Positions 52,419-59,835 of a DNA stretch of 64,000 nucleotides are shown one piece after another (position 1 is the first letter of the stretch; the number at the start of each line of letters is the position of its first letter). A model generated the notes under the pieces. It was not told the origin of the DNA. It was given only the letters and a program-made list of their open reading frames with translations, and did not search any database. Where the stretch lies: NCBI GenBank assembly GCA_049325275.1, contig JBMOLU010000050.1, forward strand, positions 124,001-188,000, written 5' to 3'. This DNA is from CAIQJJ01 sp049325275. GTDB taxonomy: Bacteria > Chloroflexota > Anaerolineae > Anaerolineales > UBA4823. The position numbers were made by a program, and so were the translations under genes.

Positions 52419-54509
52419 ATGGATAAGTTAATAAGACAACCTTTCCGTGTTCGTTCGCAAGGCCAGGCGATGGTCGAATTCGCCCTGGTCTTGCCGCTTT
52501 TGCTGTTGATCCTGTTCGGCATCATCGAGTTTGGGCGCCTGCTGCAGGCCGTTCTTGCGGTGCAGAACGCGGCCCGCTTTGGCGTGCGTCATGCCGTCAC
52601 CGGTGCAATCGACACCCAGTACTGCGATGAGGCCGGAACGGTCTACGGCCTGGGCAGCATGGACGCCGAGGATGGCGCCGTCGACTGCAAAGTGCCCGTC
52701 AGCCTGCCGGGCCGCGATCGCGATCTGGCGCAGGAATTGACCAACCGCCTGGTCGACTACGCCCGCCTGCCCTCCACCCGCGACGCCGCCCTGGTCGGCG
52801 CCACCAGCCTGTTCATGCCGGGGGACGAGTTGATTCAAGGCAACTACCTGGAATACCTTGCCACCCACAATACGCAGCCGCTGAGCACGCGCCTGGCGTA
52901 CATCGGCAACCCTGCCATCGACGGTTACGTTCACGTGACGGTGTGCAGCAGCCGCGACAAGGTCGGTGAAGACGGCGTGGGCGAGTTCGTTCACGACTTT
53001 AACTACGACCCTGTGCTCTGCCGTGAGTACCTGACCGTCGGGCACAACAACAGCGAATCGCGTTACATGGACGATGCCGGCGGTCCGGGCGATCGCGTCC
53101 GGGTGACGGTACGCTATACGCACCGCGTGATCGTGCCGATGATGGATATGATCTGGCCGCAGGTGCCCTTGAGTGCCTACCGTGAAGGCATCGTCGAACA
53201 GTTCCGCACGGCGCGCATTTCCGGCTTTGGAGACATCATCCCGACGACCAACCCCGACACGTTTACGCCTTCTCCGCCGCCGCCAGATACCAACACGCCC
53301 CCGCCCACGCTCACCTTTACGCCTTCTTTGACCCCCACCGAGACTCCCACCGACACGGCCACGCCCACCGAGACTCTGATCCCGCCCTCCTGCGATTTGT
53401 TCTATACGGGCGACCTCTATCAAACGGGCCAGCGTTTACAGTTCAATTACCAGAACGACAACGTCTTCCCTATCGTGCTGACCAACCTCAGCCTGCAGTG
53501 GAGTGGCCCCTGGCATGACGAGTACGAGAATACGCCTTATCCTGCCGACATGACTTTCCGCTACGTCACCAATCACGGTGTCAACGATGGCTGGCCGAAC
53601 CCTGACCTGGCCTTGACGCCGGGGATGGGCGCCTCGTATGCGGTGCCCGCGGGCAACTTTGCCAACATTGGCGCCTCGTCGGGTAGTAATATGCGTTTCA
53701 ACTTCAACCAGAGCTTCACGCAGTATTACAACTATTACCACACCAACAACTTCGTTGCTACGCTCGATTTCATCATCGAGGTGCCGGAGGGGATGGGTAC
53801 GAGCGTCACCTGCTCGCGTTCGGTCACCGGTACGAGCGGGCCTTCGGTTGCCTTTACACAACCCCAGCCGCCGATGAACTTCACCGGTCCCTTTGCCGTC
53901 CGTGCCGACGCCAGCGATGCCGATGGCAGCGTGCGCTACGTCCAGTTCGAAGTCTGGTCGCTCGACCGCACGCAGCGTATCGCCTGGACGACGGAATACA
54001 GCGCCCCTTACTGTCTCTTCGGCGACAACGGCTCGGCTTGCCACACGCGTTACGTCGGCGAAAACTGGCCCGGCAGCAACAGCCCGATCGAAAACGGCAC
54101 CTACATCCTCTGGGCACAGGCGCGCGACAACGACGACCCCTACAACCACCGCACGCGCATCATGACCCAGATCACCATCAACATGACCACGCGCACGCCC
54201 TCTATCACGCCCACGCCGACGCGCACGCGTACGCCCTCACGCACGCCGACCCGCACGCTGTCGCCCACGCCCTACACCATACGCCCGACCAACACGCCGA
54301 CCATCACCCGCACGCCGACCGTGACCCAATACGCCACGGAAACCCCACGCCCGCCGACGGCCACGCGCACGGCAACACGCACGCGCACGAACACGCCTTT
54401 CGTACCCACCCGCACGCCTACCGCCACGCCGACGGCCACCGATCCGCTCGCTCCGACGTTCACCAAGACCAAGGTGCCCACCAACACACCGCAGGGTGGC
54501 GGTGACTGA
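52419..54509 (+). CDS. TadE-like surface protein with Thr-Pro-rich linkers
   Basis: A 696-residue protein. The TadE N-terminus is GQAMVEFALVLPLLLLILFGIIEFGRLL. About 240 residues follow, ending in a Thr/Pro-rich linker near 285-325. Next come a beta-rich module (CBM2-like features: LTNLSLQWSGPWHDEY), an Ig-like domain and a long C-terminal Thr-Pro-Arg tail of about 100 residues. Such (T-P)n tails are a hallmark of Chloroflexota exported proteins and probably span the cell wall. The ATG at 52419 has TAGGAGAG upstream. Third gene of the Tad-like cassette. Confidence 0.82.
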   Translation: MDKLIRQPFRVRSQGQAMVEFALVLPLLLLILFGIIEFGRLLQAVLAVQNAARFGVRHAVTGAIDTQYCDEAGTVYGLGSMDAEDGAVDCKVPVSLPGRDRDLAQELTNRLVDYARLPSTRDAALVGATSLFMPGDELIQGNYLEYLATHNTQPLSTRLAYIGNPAIDGYVHVTVCSSRDKVGEDGVGEFVHDFNYDPVLCREYLTVGHNNSESRYMDDAGGPGDRVRVTVRYTHRVIVPMMDMIWPQVPLSAYREGIVEQFRTARISGFGDIIPTTNPDTFTPSPPPPDTNTPPPTLTFTPSLTPTETPTDTATPTETLIPPSCDLFYTGDLYQTGQRLQFNYQNDNVFPIVLTNLSLQWSGPWHDEYENTPYPADMTFRYVTNHGVNDGWPNPDLALTPGMGASYAVPAGNFANIGASSGSNMRFNFNQSFTQYYNYYHTNNFVATLDFIIEVPEGMGTSVTCSRSVTGTSGPSVAFTQPQPPMNFTGPFAVRADASDADGSVRYVQFEVWSLDRTQRIAWTTEYSAPYCLFGDNGSACHTRYVGENWPGSNSPIENGTYILWAQARDNDDPYNHRTRIMTQITINMTTRTPSITPTPTRTRTPSRTPTRTLSPTPYTIRPTNTPTITRTPTVTQYATETPRPPTATRTATRTRTNTPFVPTRTPTATPTATDPLAPTFTKTKVPTNTPQGGGD
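54187..54500 (+). repeat. low-complexity Thr-Pro-Arg coding repeat
   Basis: The C-terminal tail of the TadE-like protein is encoded by degenerate repeats of ACNCCNACNCGNACG-type codons (Thr-Pro-Thr-Arg). The bias makes long spurious open frames on the other strand. Confidence 0.7.
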
Positions 54510-54538
54510 TGCCCGTTGTGGTGAATTAACCGTACTGT

Positions 54539-54595
54539 AACGGACTTGCCGTTGGCTGCAACGGCAAGCCCGTTGGCTGCAATGGCAAGTCCGTT
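54539..54595. repeat. tandem-plus-inverted repeat after the Tad-like cassette
   Basis: Two 20-bp units differing by one base, each reading CCGTTGGCTGCAAYGGCAAG, lie in tandem, preceded by CGGACTTG. AACGGACTTGCC at the left end pairs with GGCAAGTCCGTT at the right end. CTTGCCGTT and AACGGCAAG can instead pair locally. Alternative hairpins are therefore possible in RNA. Confidence 0.6.
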
Positions 54596-54627
54596 GCGTA
54601 TCCATCAACCTCTTGCCTGATCGTTCC

Positions 54628-54672
54628 CATGTGGTGTTTTCTACGGGGTCCGTAGGGAACACCACATGTGTT
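54628..54672 (+). terminator. terminator-like hairpin
   Basis: Outer stem CATGTGGTGTT (54628-54638) with AACACCACATG (54658-54668) and inner stem CTACGG-GGT-CCGTAG, followed by TGTTTTCC. Likely terminator of the Tad-like operon. Confidence 0.6.
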
Positions 54673-54716
54673 TTCCAAACCCTACCCCTGTATAACTAAT
54701 TTATGGAGGTGTCTCG

Positions 54717-55709
54717 ATGAAAAAAGCAGCGTTTCCGCTCCTGTTTTCGTTTCTACTCCCATTGTTATTGTTGGGAGCATTTTTTCTGCTGGTTTCAGGT
54801 AGCCAGGCTCGTTCAGTGACTGTCTGGCAAGCCGACTATTCCCAGTTCCTGCCGATGGTGTTCCGGGGCTTTACTGCCGGGCCGGGGGATATCCATGGAA
54901 AGGTTTTCGATGCTTCCAAGAAAGACGAAGAAGGAAACTGGATTTTAATTTTCGATGCGGAGGTTTGTCTTGAAGGTATCTCTTGTGTACGAACAGACGT
55001 GAATGGCAACTACTCCTTCGAGAATTTACCTGCCGGGTATTATCTGATGACGGTCGAGCACGAGAGCTATTATTCCCGAGAGGCGAACGCATACGTATTC
55101 GATTTGAAGGACACAACATTCGATGTGCCTATGGTTGGCAGGCTGGATTTAGGTGGAAATATTACCATGCGTGTAGTCTTTTCCTGGGCGGATACAGACC
55201 ATTGGTATGGGAGTGATTGTGGCAGCAGTTATCCTGTCGGTTGCCCTTCCGATATGGATGCGCATGTTTGGGCGTTTTTCGACCCCGTTAACCCCTTGAG
55301 TTACGAACACCACTATCAGTACTATGAAGGGGACTGCACTTCTGGTGCGGCCATTTGTTTGGAAGCCGTGTCGTGGAACGGCCCTGGCCCCGAAACGATT
55401 GGTGTGGTAAAAACATTGGACGTTGATACCGTTTATTACTTTGGTCTTCATCACTATTACGGCCCCTGGCCTCGCGTACCGGATCTTTATCATACCGGGG
55501 CCGTAGTGGAAATCTATAAAGAGGATTATTACAACAAGATTTCCATCTCCGAAGCCACCGGTAGTGGCAATTTCTGGTACATCTTCAGCATGACTGCCCA
55601 GGGTGATATTACCTATCAAAACTGCATTATTCAAAAGCCTCAAGACCCGAATGAGGGTATGGCTACTCCTGTCGCTCCACCTGATATTCCTGCTTGTTAT
55701 ACGAAGTAG
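54717..55709 (+). CDS. secreted protein with carboxypeptidase-regulatory-like (Cna-B) domain
   Basis: A 330-residue exported protein with a long signal/anchor helix (residues 5-32), then the motif YSQFLPMVFRG (about 41-51). A CarboxypepD_reg-like beta domain follows (GDIHGKVFDASKK... CVRTDVNGNYSFENLPAGYYLMTV). The remaining 190 residues form a Tyr/His-rich beta region with several Cys residues and no known family. ATGGAGG precedes the start. Probably displayed on or released from the cell surface; function unknown. Its FLPM segment matches those of two other exported proteins in the window. Confidence 0.75.
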   Translation: MKKAAFPLLFSFLLPLLLLGAFFLLVSGSQARSVTVWQADYSQFLPMVFRGFTAGPGDIHGKVFDASKKDEEGNWILIFDAEVCLEGISCVRTDVNGNYSFENLPAGYYLMTVEHESYYSREANAYVFDLKDTTFDVPMVGRLDLGGNITMRVVFSWADTDHWYGSDCGSSYPVGCPSDMDAHVWAFFDPVNPLSYEHHYQYYEGDCTSGAAICLEAVSWNGPGPETIGVVKTLDVDTVYYFGLHHYYGPWPRVPDLYHTGAVVEIYKEDYYNKISISEATGSGNFWYIFSMTAQGDITYQNCIIQKPQDPNEGMATPVAPPDIPACYTK

Positions 55710-55772
55710 GAAGGGCGAGGCCGTTCTCGAAAAAGTGTGTGCTGCATCGTTGGGCACACACTTTTTATTTTC

Positions 55773-55883
55773 GGGTCTTCCGGGTTTAGCGTGAAGAATT
55801 CCCGCACTTTGGGGTTATGTGTGTGCGAAGCACACACATAACCCCAGAATGTGTTCTCCTTTCCCGGCGAAGCGGGGAGAGCC
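55773..55883. mobile_element. MITE-like palindromic element, copy E
   Basis: A 111-bp long form with ends GGGTCTTCC and GGGGAGAGCC. It is flanked by perfect 8-bp direct repeats TTATTTTC (55765-55772 and 55884-55891). The interior holds a perfect inverted repeat, GGGGTTATGTGTGTGC with GCACACACATAACCCC, loop GAA. It lies in the gap (55710-56019) between two secreted-protein genes, where it may also act as a terminator. Confidence 0.75.
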
Positions 55884-56019
55884 TTATTTTCTTGTAAAAG
55901 CCGCCGACACCAGAAAGAAAGCTGTCTGAACAGTTGGCGAAATCCGGCTTTGTCGGGTATACTTGCGCCCAAGGTTTGGGTACATCTATACAAAGAAATT
56001 CATCCAGGGAGAAAAAACC

Positions 56020-58497
56020 ATGAAACATTTGCTTTTTGTGTTCCTTTTGCTTGCCTTCTTGGCCGGTGGTGGGGTGCCGGCCGCCTCCGAACCGGCGCAG
56101 GCCGGGCCACAGGCGGCCGTGCAGCCTTTCCTGGTCAAGGATATCAATCCTTCAACCGTCTGGGACGCTTCTACTGTACGTAACCTTGTCTTGTTCGATG
56201 ACCGGCTCTTCTTCACCGCCAGTGACGGCCTTCACGGCATCAGCTTATGGCAAAGCAACGGCACGGCTGCTGGCACGCTGATCTTTAAGGATTTTGACGA
56301 AAACATCAGTTATGCCCCGAGTTCCCTGACGGTGCTCAATGATAAACTCTTCTTTTCGGTTGCCTCGAAGACGAATGGAAAGGAAGAACGGAATGAACTG
56401 TGGTGGAGTGATGGCACTGTAAATGGAACGGCGCGCATCAAACAGTTCTATCCGGGTCAGGGTGTAGCCCTTACCAGTTTGGCTGCGGTCGATAGCTTGC
56501 TGTTCTTTCTGGTAATTATTCCTCCGCCTCCTGATGAAAAAGGGCAGACTTATGAGTTATGGCGCAGCGATGGCACGGCGGCCGGGACGATTTGGCTTGG
56601 CGATTTTTCTTCATTGCGCGAGCCTGCTAACATGAATGGGAAGTTATATTTTGTCGGGACCAGCAAGATTAGTAATGAAAGTGGTTTATGGATCAGCAAC
56701 GGTACGCCGTCGGGTACGATCATACTCAAAAAGCCTTCTGGCGGGTATACATCGGTCGTTTCTCCGGCAAGGCTGGCATATCTCAACGACACAGTTTTCT
56801 TTTTTGCCAAGGATGACACCTACGGCGTAGAAATCTGGAAGACGCGCGGGACGGTTGCGTCGATCGAGCGGGTAACCAATATCGATCCGGGCATTGGCAG
56901 CGGCGCGACCGGTTCGCTTTTAACGCCTTGTAATGGCTTGCTATTTTTTACGGCTGCCGATAGTCAAACGGGATATGAGTTATGGGTTACGAGCGGGACC
57001 GGCCTGAGCACGAAACGCGTCAAAGATATCTACCCGGGGACAACCGGCTCTTTCCCCAGTTATGCCTTTTGCCTGGATGGGAAGTTGATTTTTCGCGCAA
57101 ACGGCTCTGGCGGAAAAACGGCGTTGTGGCGCAGCGACGGTATGGAGGCCGGCACCGTTCGCATCAAAGATGTCGAGCCGGTTGGATATCTTTCGGTGTT
57201 TACGGCTAGCCATGGCTTATACTTTTTCACCGTTATGGATGTCAATCGCGGCACGCCAGATTTGTGGAAAAGCGACGGTACGGAGGCTGGCACGGTCAGG
57301 GTGAGCGAAGGTGTTCCTGCCGTAAACTCGCGTACTGTTACCAGCCCTCCCTTCGTCGTCGCCAACGACATCCTCTTCTTTACCGGCAGCGATCAGGCCC
57401 ACGGCCTCGAGCTTTGGGGCCTCAGCCTGCAAGACCTGGCCATCGGCCAGCAGGTCACGCCGCAGGCGCCTGTCGCCCCGGGGCAGGTGGTGACGTATAC
57501 CCTGTCCTTCCGCAACGACGGCCACATTCCTGCGGCGGGCGTGACGATCCGTGACGCCTTCCCCGCCCAACTGGAAAACATCACCTGGCAGGGCAGCGGC
57601 GTTGCCGTCACCCTGACGGGCACGGACCCGCACACCTGGCAGGTGGCCGAGATCAAACCCGGCCAGGGCGGCGCGATCACGGTCCAGGCCACGCTGCGCC
57701 GGGGTTATGCTGCCGGCGTTACCTTCACCAATACGGCCACGCTGGCCAACTCGACGAACGAGGCCGACAAGGCCAACAACAGCAGCAGCGCCGTGGTAAC
57801 GGTCGCCAACCTGGCGCCAAGCGCCAACGACGATAGCCTCAACGCCGACAATGCCGGTGAAAACGTGCTCGACGTCCTCGCCAACGACACCGACCCCAAC
57901 GCCGATGCGCTCACGGTAGCCGCAGTCAGCGAACCCCTTCACGGCACAGCGGCTGCCGATGGCGCACGCGTTCGTTATACGCCCCCCAAAGGCTACGTCG
58001 GCAAAGACACCTTCAACTATACCGTTTCGGATGGCCACGGTGGTACGGATACCGCCTCCGTGCTGGTCCATGTATTTGCCGCTACTTACAACGCCTTTCT
58101 GCCCCTGGGTATTCGTGAGTGGCCGCCGGTGGTGCTGCTCGACGATGCGCCCGACCTGTGCCGGGAGGCCTACGCCGTTACGTCCTTCGAAAAAACCTAC
58201 CGCGATGACTTCGACAAGGAAGTCGACCCCGATTGGTATCGCTTCGAAGCGGTCCGGGGTACCGACTATACCGTCGACGTGACGGCCGGCGCCGGGGCAA
58301 CGCCCGTTTTGCGGCTCTATGACAGTGAATGCCAATACCTGGACCTGCAAGGCGTGCCCGACGGCAGCCATCGCACACGTTTGCGGTGGACGCACGGCTG
58401 GGCGAGCGGAACCTACTACTGGCTGATCTACGAAGCCTACGGCCGTTACGGCAGCGGCACCGACTACCAATTGGCCGTCGAGGCGTCGCAACCCTAA
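56020..58497 (+). CDS. secreted ELWxSDGT-repeat protein with DUF11 and cadherin-like domains
   Basis: An 825-residue exported protein. Signal peptide 1-27. Residues about 40-480 contain eight or nine repeats of about 50 residues built round (E/L)LWxSDGTxxGT (e.g. ELWWSDGTVNGT, ELWRSDGTAAGT, DLWKSDGTEAGT), probably a beta-propeller-like array. A DUF11 domain (GQVVTYTLSFRNDGHIPA...) follows, then a cadherin-like Ig domain (NDDSLNADNAGENVLDVLANDTDPNAD). After a motif YNAFLPLGIREW comes a C-terminal beta-sandwich of the pre-peptidase type. No enzyme site is visible. Probably a cell-surface or matrix protein. Confidence 0.82.
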   Translation: MKHLLFVFLLLAFLAGGGVPAASEPAQAGPQAAVQPFLVKDINPSTVWDASTVRNLVLFDDRLFFTASDGLHGISLWQSNGTAAGTLIFKDFDENISYAPSSLTVLNDKLFFSVASKTNGKEERNELWWSDGTVNGTARIKQFYPGQGVALTSLAAVDSLLFFLVIIPPPPDEKGQTYELWRSDGTAAGTIWLGDFSSLREPANMNGKLYFVGTSKISNESGLWISNGTPSGTIILKKPSGGYTSVVSPARLAYLNDTVFFFAKDDTYGVEIWKTRGTVASIERVTNIDPGIGSGATGSLLTPCNGLLFFTAADSQTGYELWVTSGTGLSTKRVKDIYPGTTGSFPSYAFCLDGKLIFRANGSGGKTALWRSDGMEAGTVRIKDVEPVGYLSVFTASHGLYFFTVMDVNRGTPDLWKSDGTEAGTVRVSEGVPAVNSRTVTSPPFVVANDILFFTGSDQAHGLELWGLSLQDLAIGQQVTPQAPVAPGQVVTYTLSFRNDGHIPAAGVTIRDAFPAQLENITWQGSGVAVTLTGTDPHTWQVAEIKPGQGGAITVQATLRRGYAAGVTFTNTATLANSTNEADKANNSSSAVVTVANLAPSANDDSLNADNAGENVLDVLANDTDPNADALTVAAVSEPLHGTAAADGARVRYTPPKGYVGKDTFNYTVSDGHGGTDTASVLVHVFAATYNAFLPLGIREWPPVVLLDDAPDLCREAYAVTSFEKTYRDDFDKEVDPDWYRFEAVRGTDYTVDVTAGAGATPVLRLYDSECQYLDLQGVPDGSHRTRLRWTHGWASGTYYWLIYEAYGRYGSGTDYQLAVEASQP

Positions 58498-58507
58498 GAG
58501 ACTGTCC

Positions 58508-58576
58508 GGTGCGACGCACTTTGCCGGCTGGAAGCAGGCGTCATCTACCCCTATGGAAGTGCGTCGCACCCTATTT
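58508..58576 (+). terminator. terminator-like inverted repeat after the ELWxSDGT protein
   Basis: A perfect 14-bp stem, GGTGCGACGCACTT (58508-58521) with AAGTGCGTCGCACC (58557-58570), separated by 35 bases and followed by CTATTTTC. GACTGTC and GACAGC further out extend the symmetry imperfectly, so this may be a repeat element that also terminates transcription. Confidence 0.55.
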
Positions 58577-58651
58577 TCAGACAGCTTCGGAACGGCCGAA
58601 GAACCGGGCCGGGGCCAACGTTTGCCGGCATCGCCGAGGCCGCTGCATCCG

Positions 58652-58764
58652 CCACATTTAACTGTGGATTCCCCCCATCCCCGGTCCCGCCCCAGCGGGA
58701 ATTGCGAACCTTTTGGTTCGCAGGGCCAGGGGGAATGGGAGAAAGCTCAATCACGGTTAAGTGC
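58652..58764. repeat. imperfect 110-bp palindrome
   Basis: Outer arms CCACATTTAACTGTGGATT and TCAATCACGGTTAAGTGC are imperfect inverted repeats. The centre is GCGAACC-TTTT-GGTTCGC (58704-58721, perfect), with CCCCAT/ATGGG-type partial matches between. It does not match the MITE-like family described elsewhere. Possibly a separate repeat family. Confidence 0.45.
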
Positions 58765-58770
58765 AGTGAT

Positions 58771-58822
58771 CCCCAAACCCCAAAGTGCCCCTGGATTTCC
58801 AGGGGCACTTTGGGGTTTGGGG
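58771..58822. terminator. 24-bp perfect palindrome between convergent genes
   Basis: A perfect 24-bp inverted repeat (58771-58794 with 58799-58822), loop ATTT, outer bases CCCCAAACCCC and GGGGTTTGGGG. It lies between the ELWxSDGT gene and secF, which converge. It would fold strongly on either strand but lacks a T run, so it may be a bidirectional terminator or a repeat. Confidence 0.55.
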
Positions 58823-58890
58823 TGCAACCGGATGCCTGTGATCGATCCGGTGCTACGGGTTAGCCCGGCGATGAATCACCGGGCGGGATT

Positions 58891-59823
58891 TCAAATGCTT
58901 TCGGCTGCCTGCTGCTGCTTGCCGCGGCCAAACCAGTTCTTCCATTCGCGGTTTTCCCATACCACCAACGCCGACGAGGCGATGAAAATGGACGAGTACG
59001 TACCGCTGAACAGCCCGACGAGCAGGATGATGGCAAATTCGCGCAGGGTCACGCCGCCGAAGAGGGCCAGCGAGAGCAGCATGAACTCGACCGTCATCAA
59101 CTGGGTGTTGATCGAGCGCTGCAGCGTCTGCACTACCGAGTGGTTGACCAACGCCTCGAACGGCAGGCGGCGGTAGATGCCGGAGTTCTCACGAATGCGG
59201 TCGAACACCACCACCTTGTCTTGAATCGAGAAGCCGATCACGGTCAGCAGGGCGGTCAGGAAGAGGGCATCGACCTGCCAGCCGAAGAGTATCCCCCCAA
59301 GCGAACCCAGGCTGATCACGATGGCAATATCGTGCAGCATGGCCAGGATGGCGCACATGCCGTACCGGAAGGCGTGCGATAACCCCTTGAAGGCCCAGGC
59401 GATGTAGAAAACGACCAGCAGGGCCGCCACGGCCACTGCGATGACGGCGCTGCGAGTGACTTCGGCGCCCACCGTGCCGCCCACCGTTTCGAAGCGCAGC
59501 TCGATCACCTCGCTGTTGAACTTCTCGGCCATGCGGGCTTCGATCTGCTTGTGGAGGTCGCCTTGCAATTCGGCGGAGCGTATTTGCAGGCTGCCGCTGC
59601 TTGTTGTCTGCACCTGGACATTTCCAGCGACGAACTCTTCATAGATGCTGGTGACCTCTTCCGAAGGCGGCAACTCGCCGGAGGCGAGCTTGACCTCGAG
59701 CAGGCTGCCGCCGGTGAAGTCAATGGAAAGCTGCAGGCCCGGGTAGACGGCCAACGCCAGCCCGGGAATGATAATCAGCAGCGAGATGACGAAAAACACG
59801 TAGCGTTTACCAAGAATATTCAT
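58891..59823 (-). CDS. secF: protein translocase subunit SecF
   Basis: A 310-residue SecF of the SecDF complex, which uses the proton gradient to pull exported proteins across the membrane. The N-terminus has the first helix and the P1-type head with the motif DFTGGSLLEVKL. Six membrane helices are present, with family blocks GFSIQDKVVVFDRIREN and the conserved ALVNHSVVQTLQRSINT. It starts 12 bases after the secD stop, so the two are co-expressed. Confidence 0.95.
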   Translation of the reverse strand: MNILGKRYVFFVISLLIIIPGLALAVYPGLQLSIDFTGGSLLEVKLASGELPPSEEVTSIYEEFVAGNVQVQTTSSGSLQIRSAELQGDLHKQIEARMAEKFNSEVIELRFETVGGTVGAEVTRSAVIAVAVAALLVVFYIAWAFKGLSHAFRYGMCAILAMLHDIAIVISLGSLGGILFGWQVDALFLTALLTVIGFSIQDKVVVFDRIRENSGIYRRLPFEALVNHSVVQTLQRSINTQLMTVEFMLLSLALFGGVTLREFAIILLVGLFSGTYSSIFIASSALVVWENREWKNWFGRGKQQQAAESI

Positions 59824-59835
59824 GGTGCAGAACTC

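Noticed and set aside
53436..54149. 237-codon minus-strand open frame within the TadE-like gene
   Set aside because: Val/Gly/Arg-rich shadow of a real coding sequence, with no ribosome-binding site.
49676..54509. Complete Tad pilus locus
   Set aside because: TadE/TadG-type proteins are present but no ATPase, TadB/C, secretin or Flp pilin gene is in the window.
58553..59176. 207-codon plus-strand frame opposite secF
   Set aside because: Runs through intergenic palindromes and is antisense to secF; no homology or start signal.
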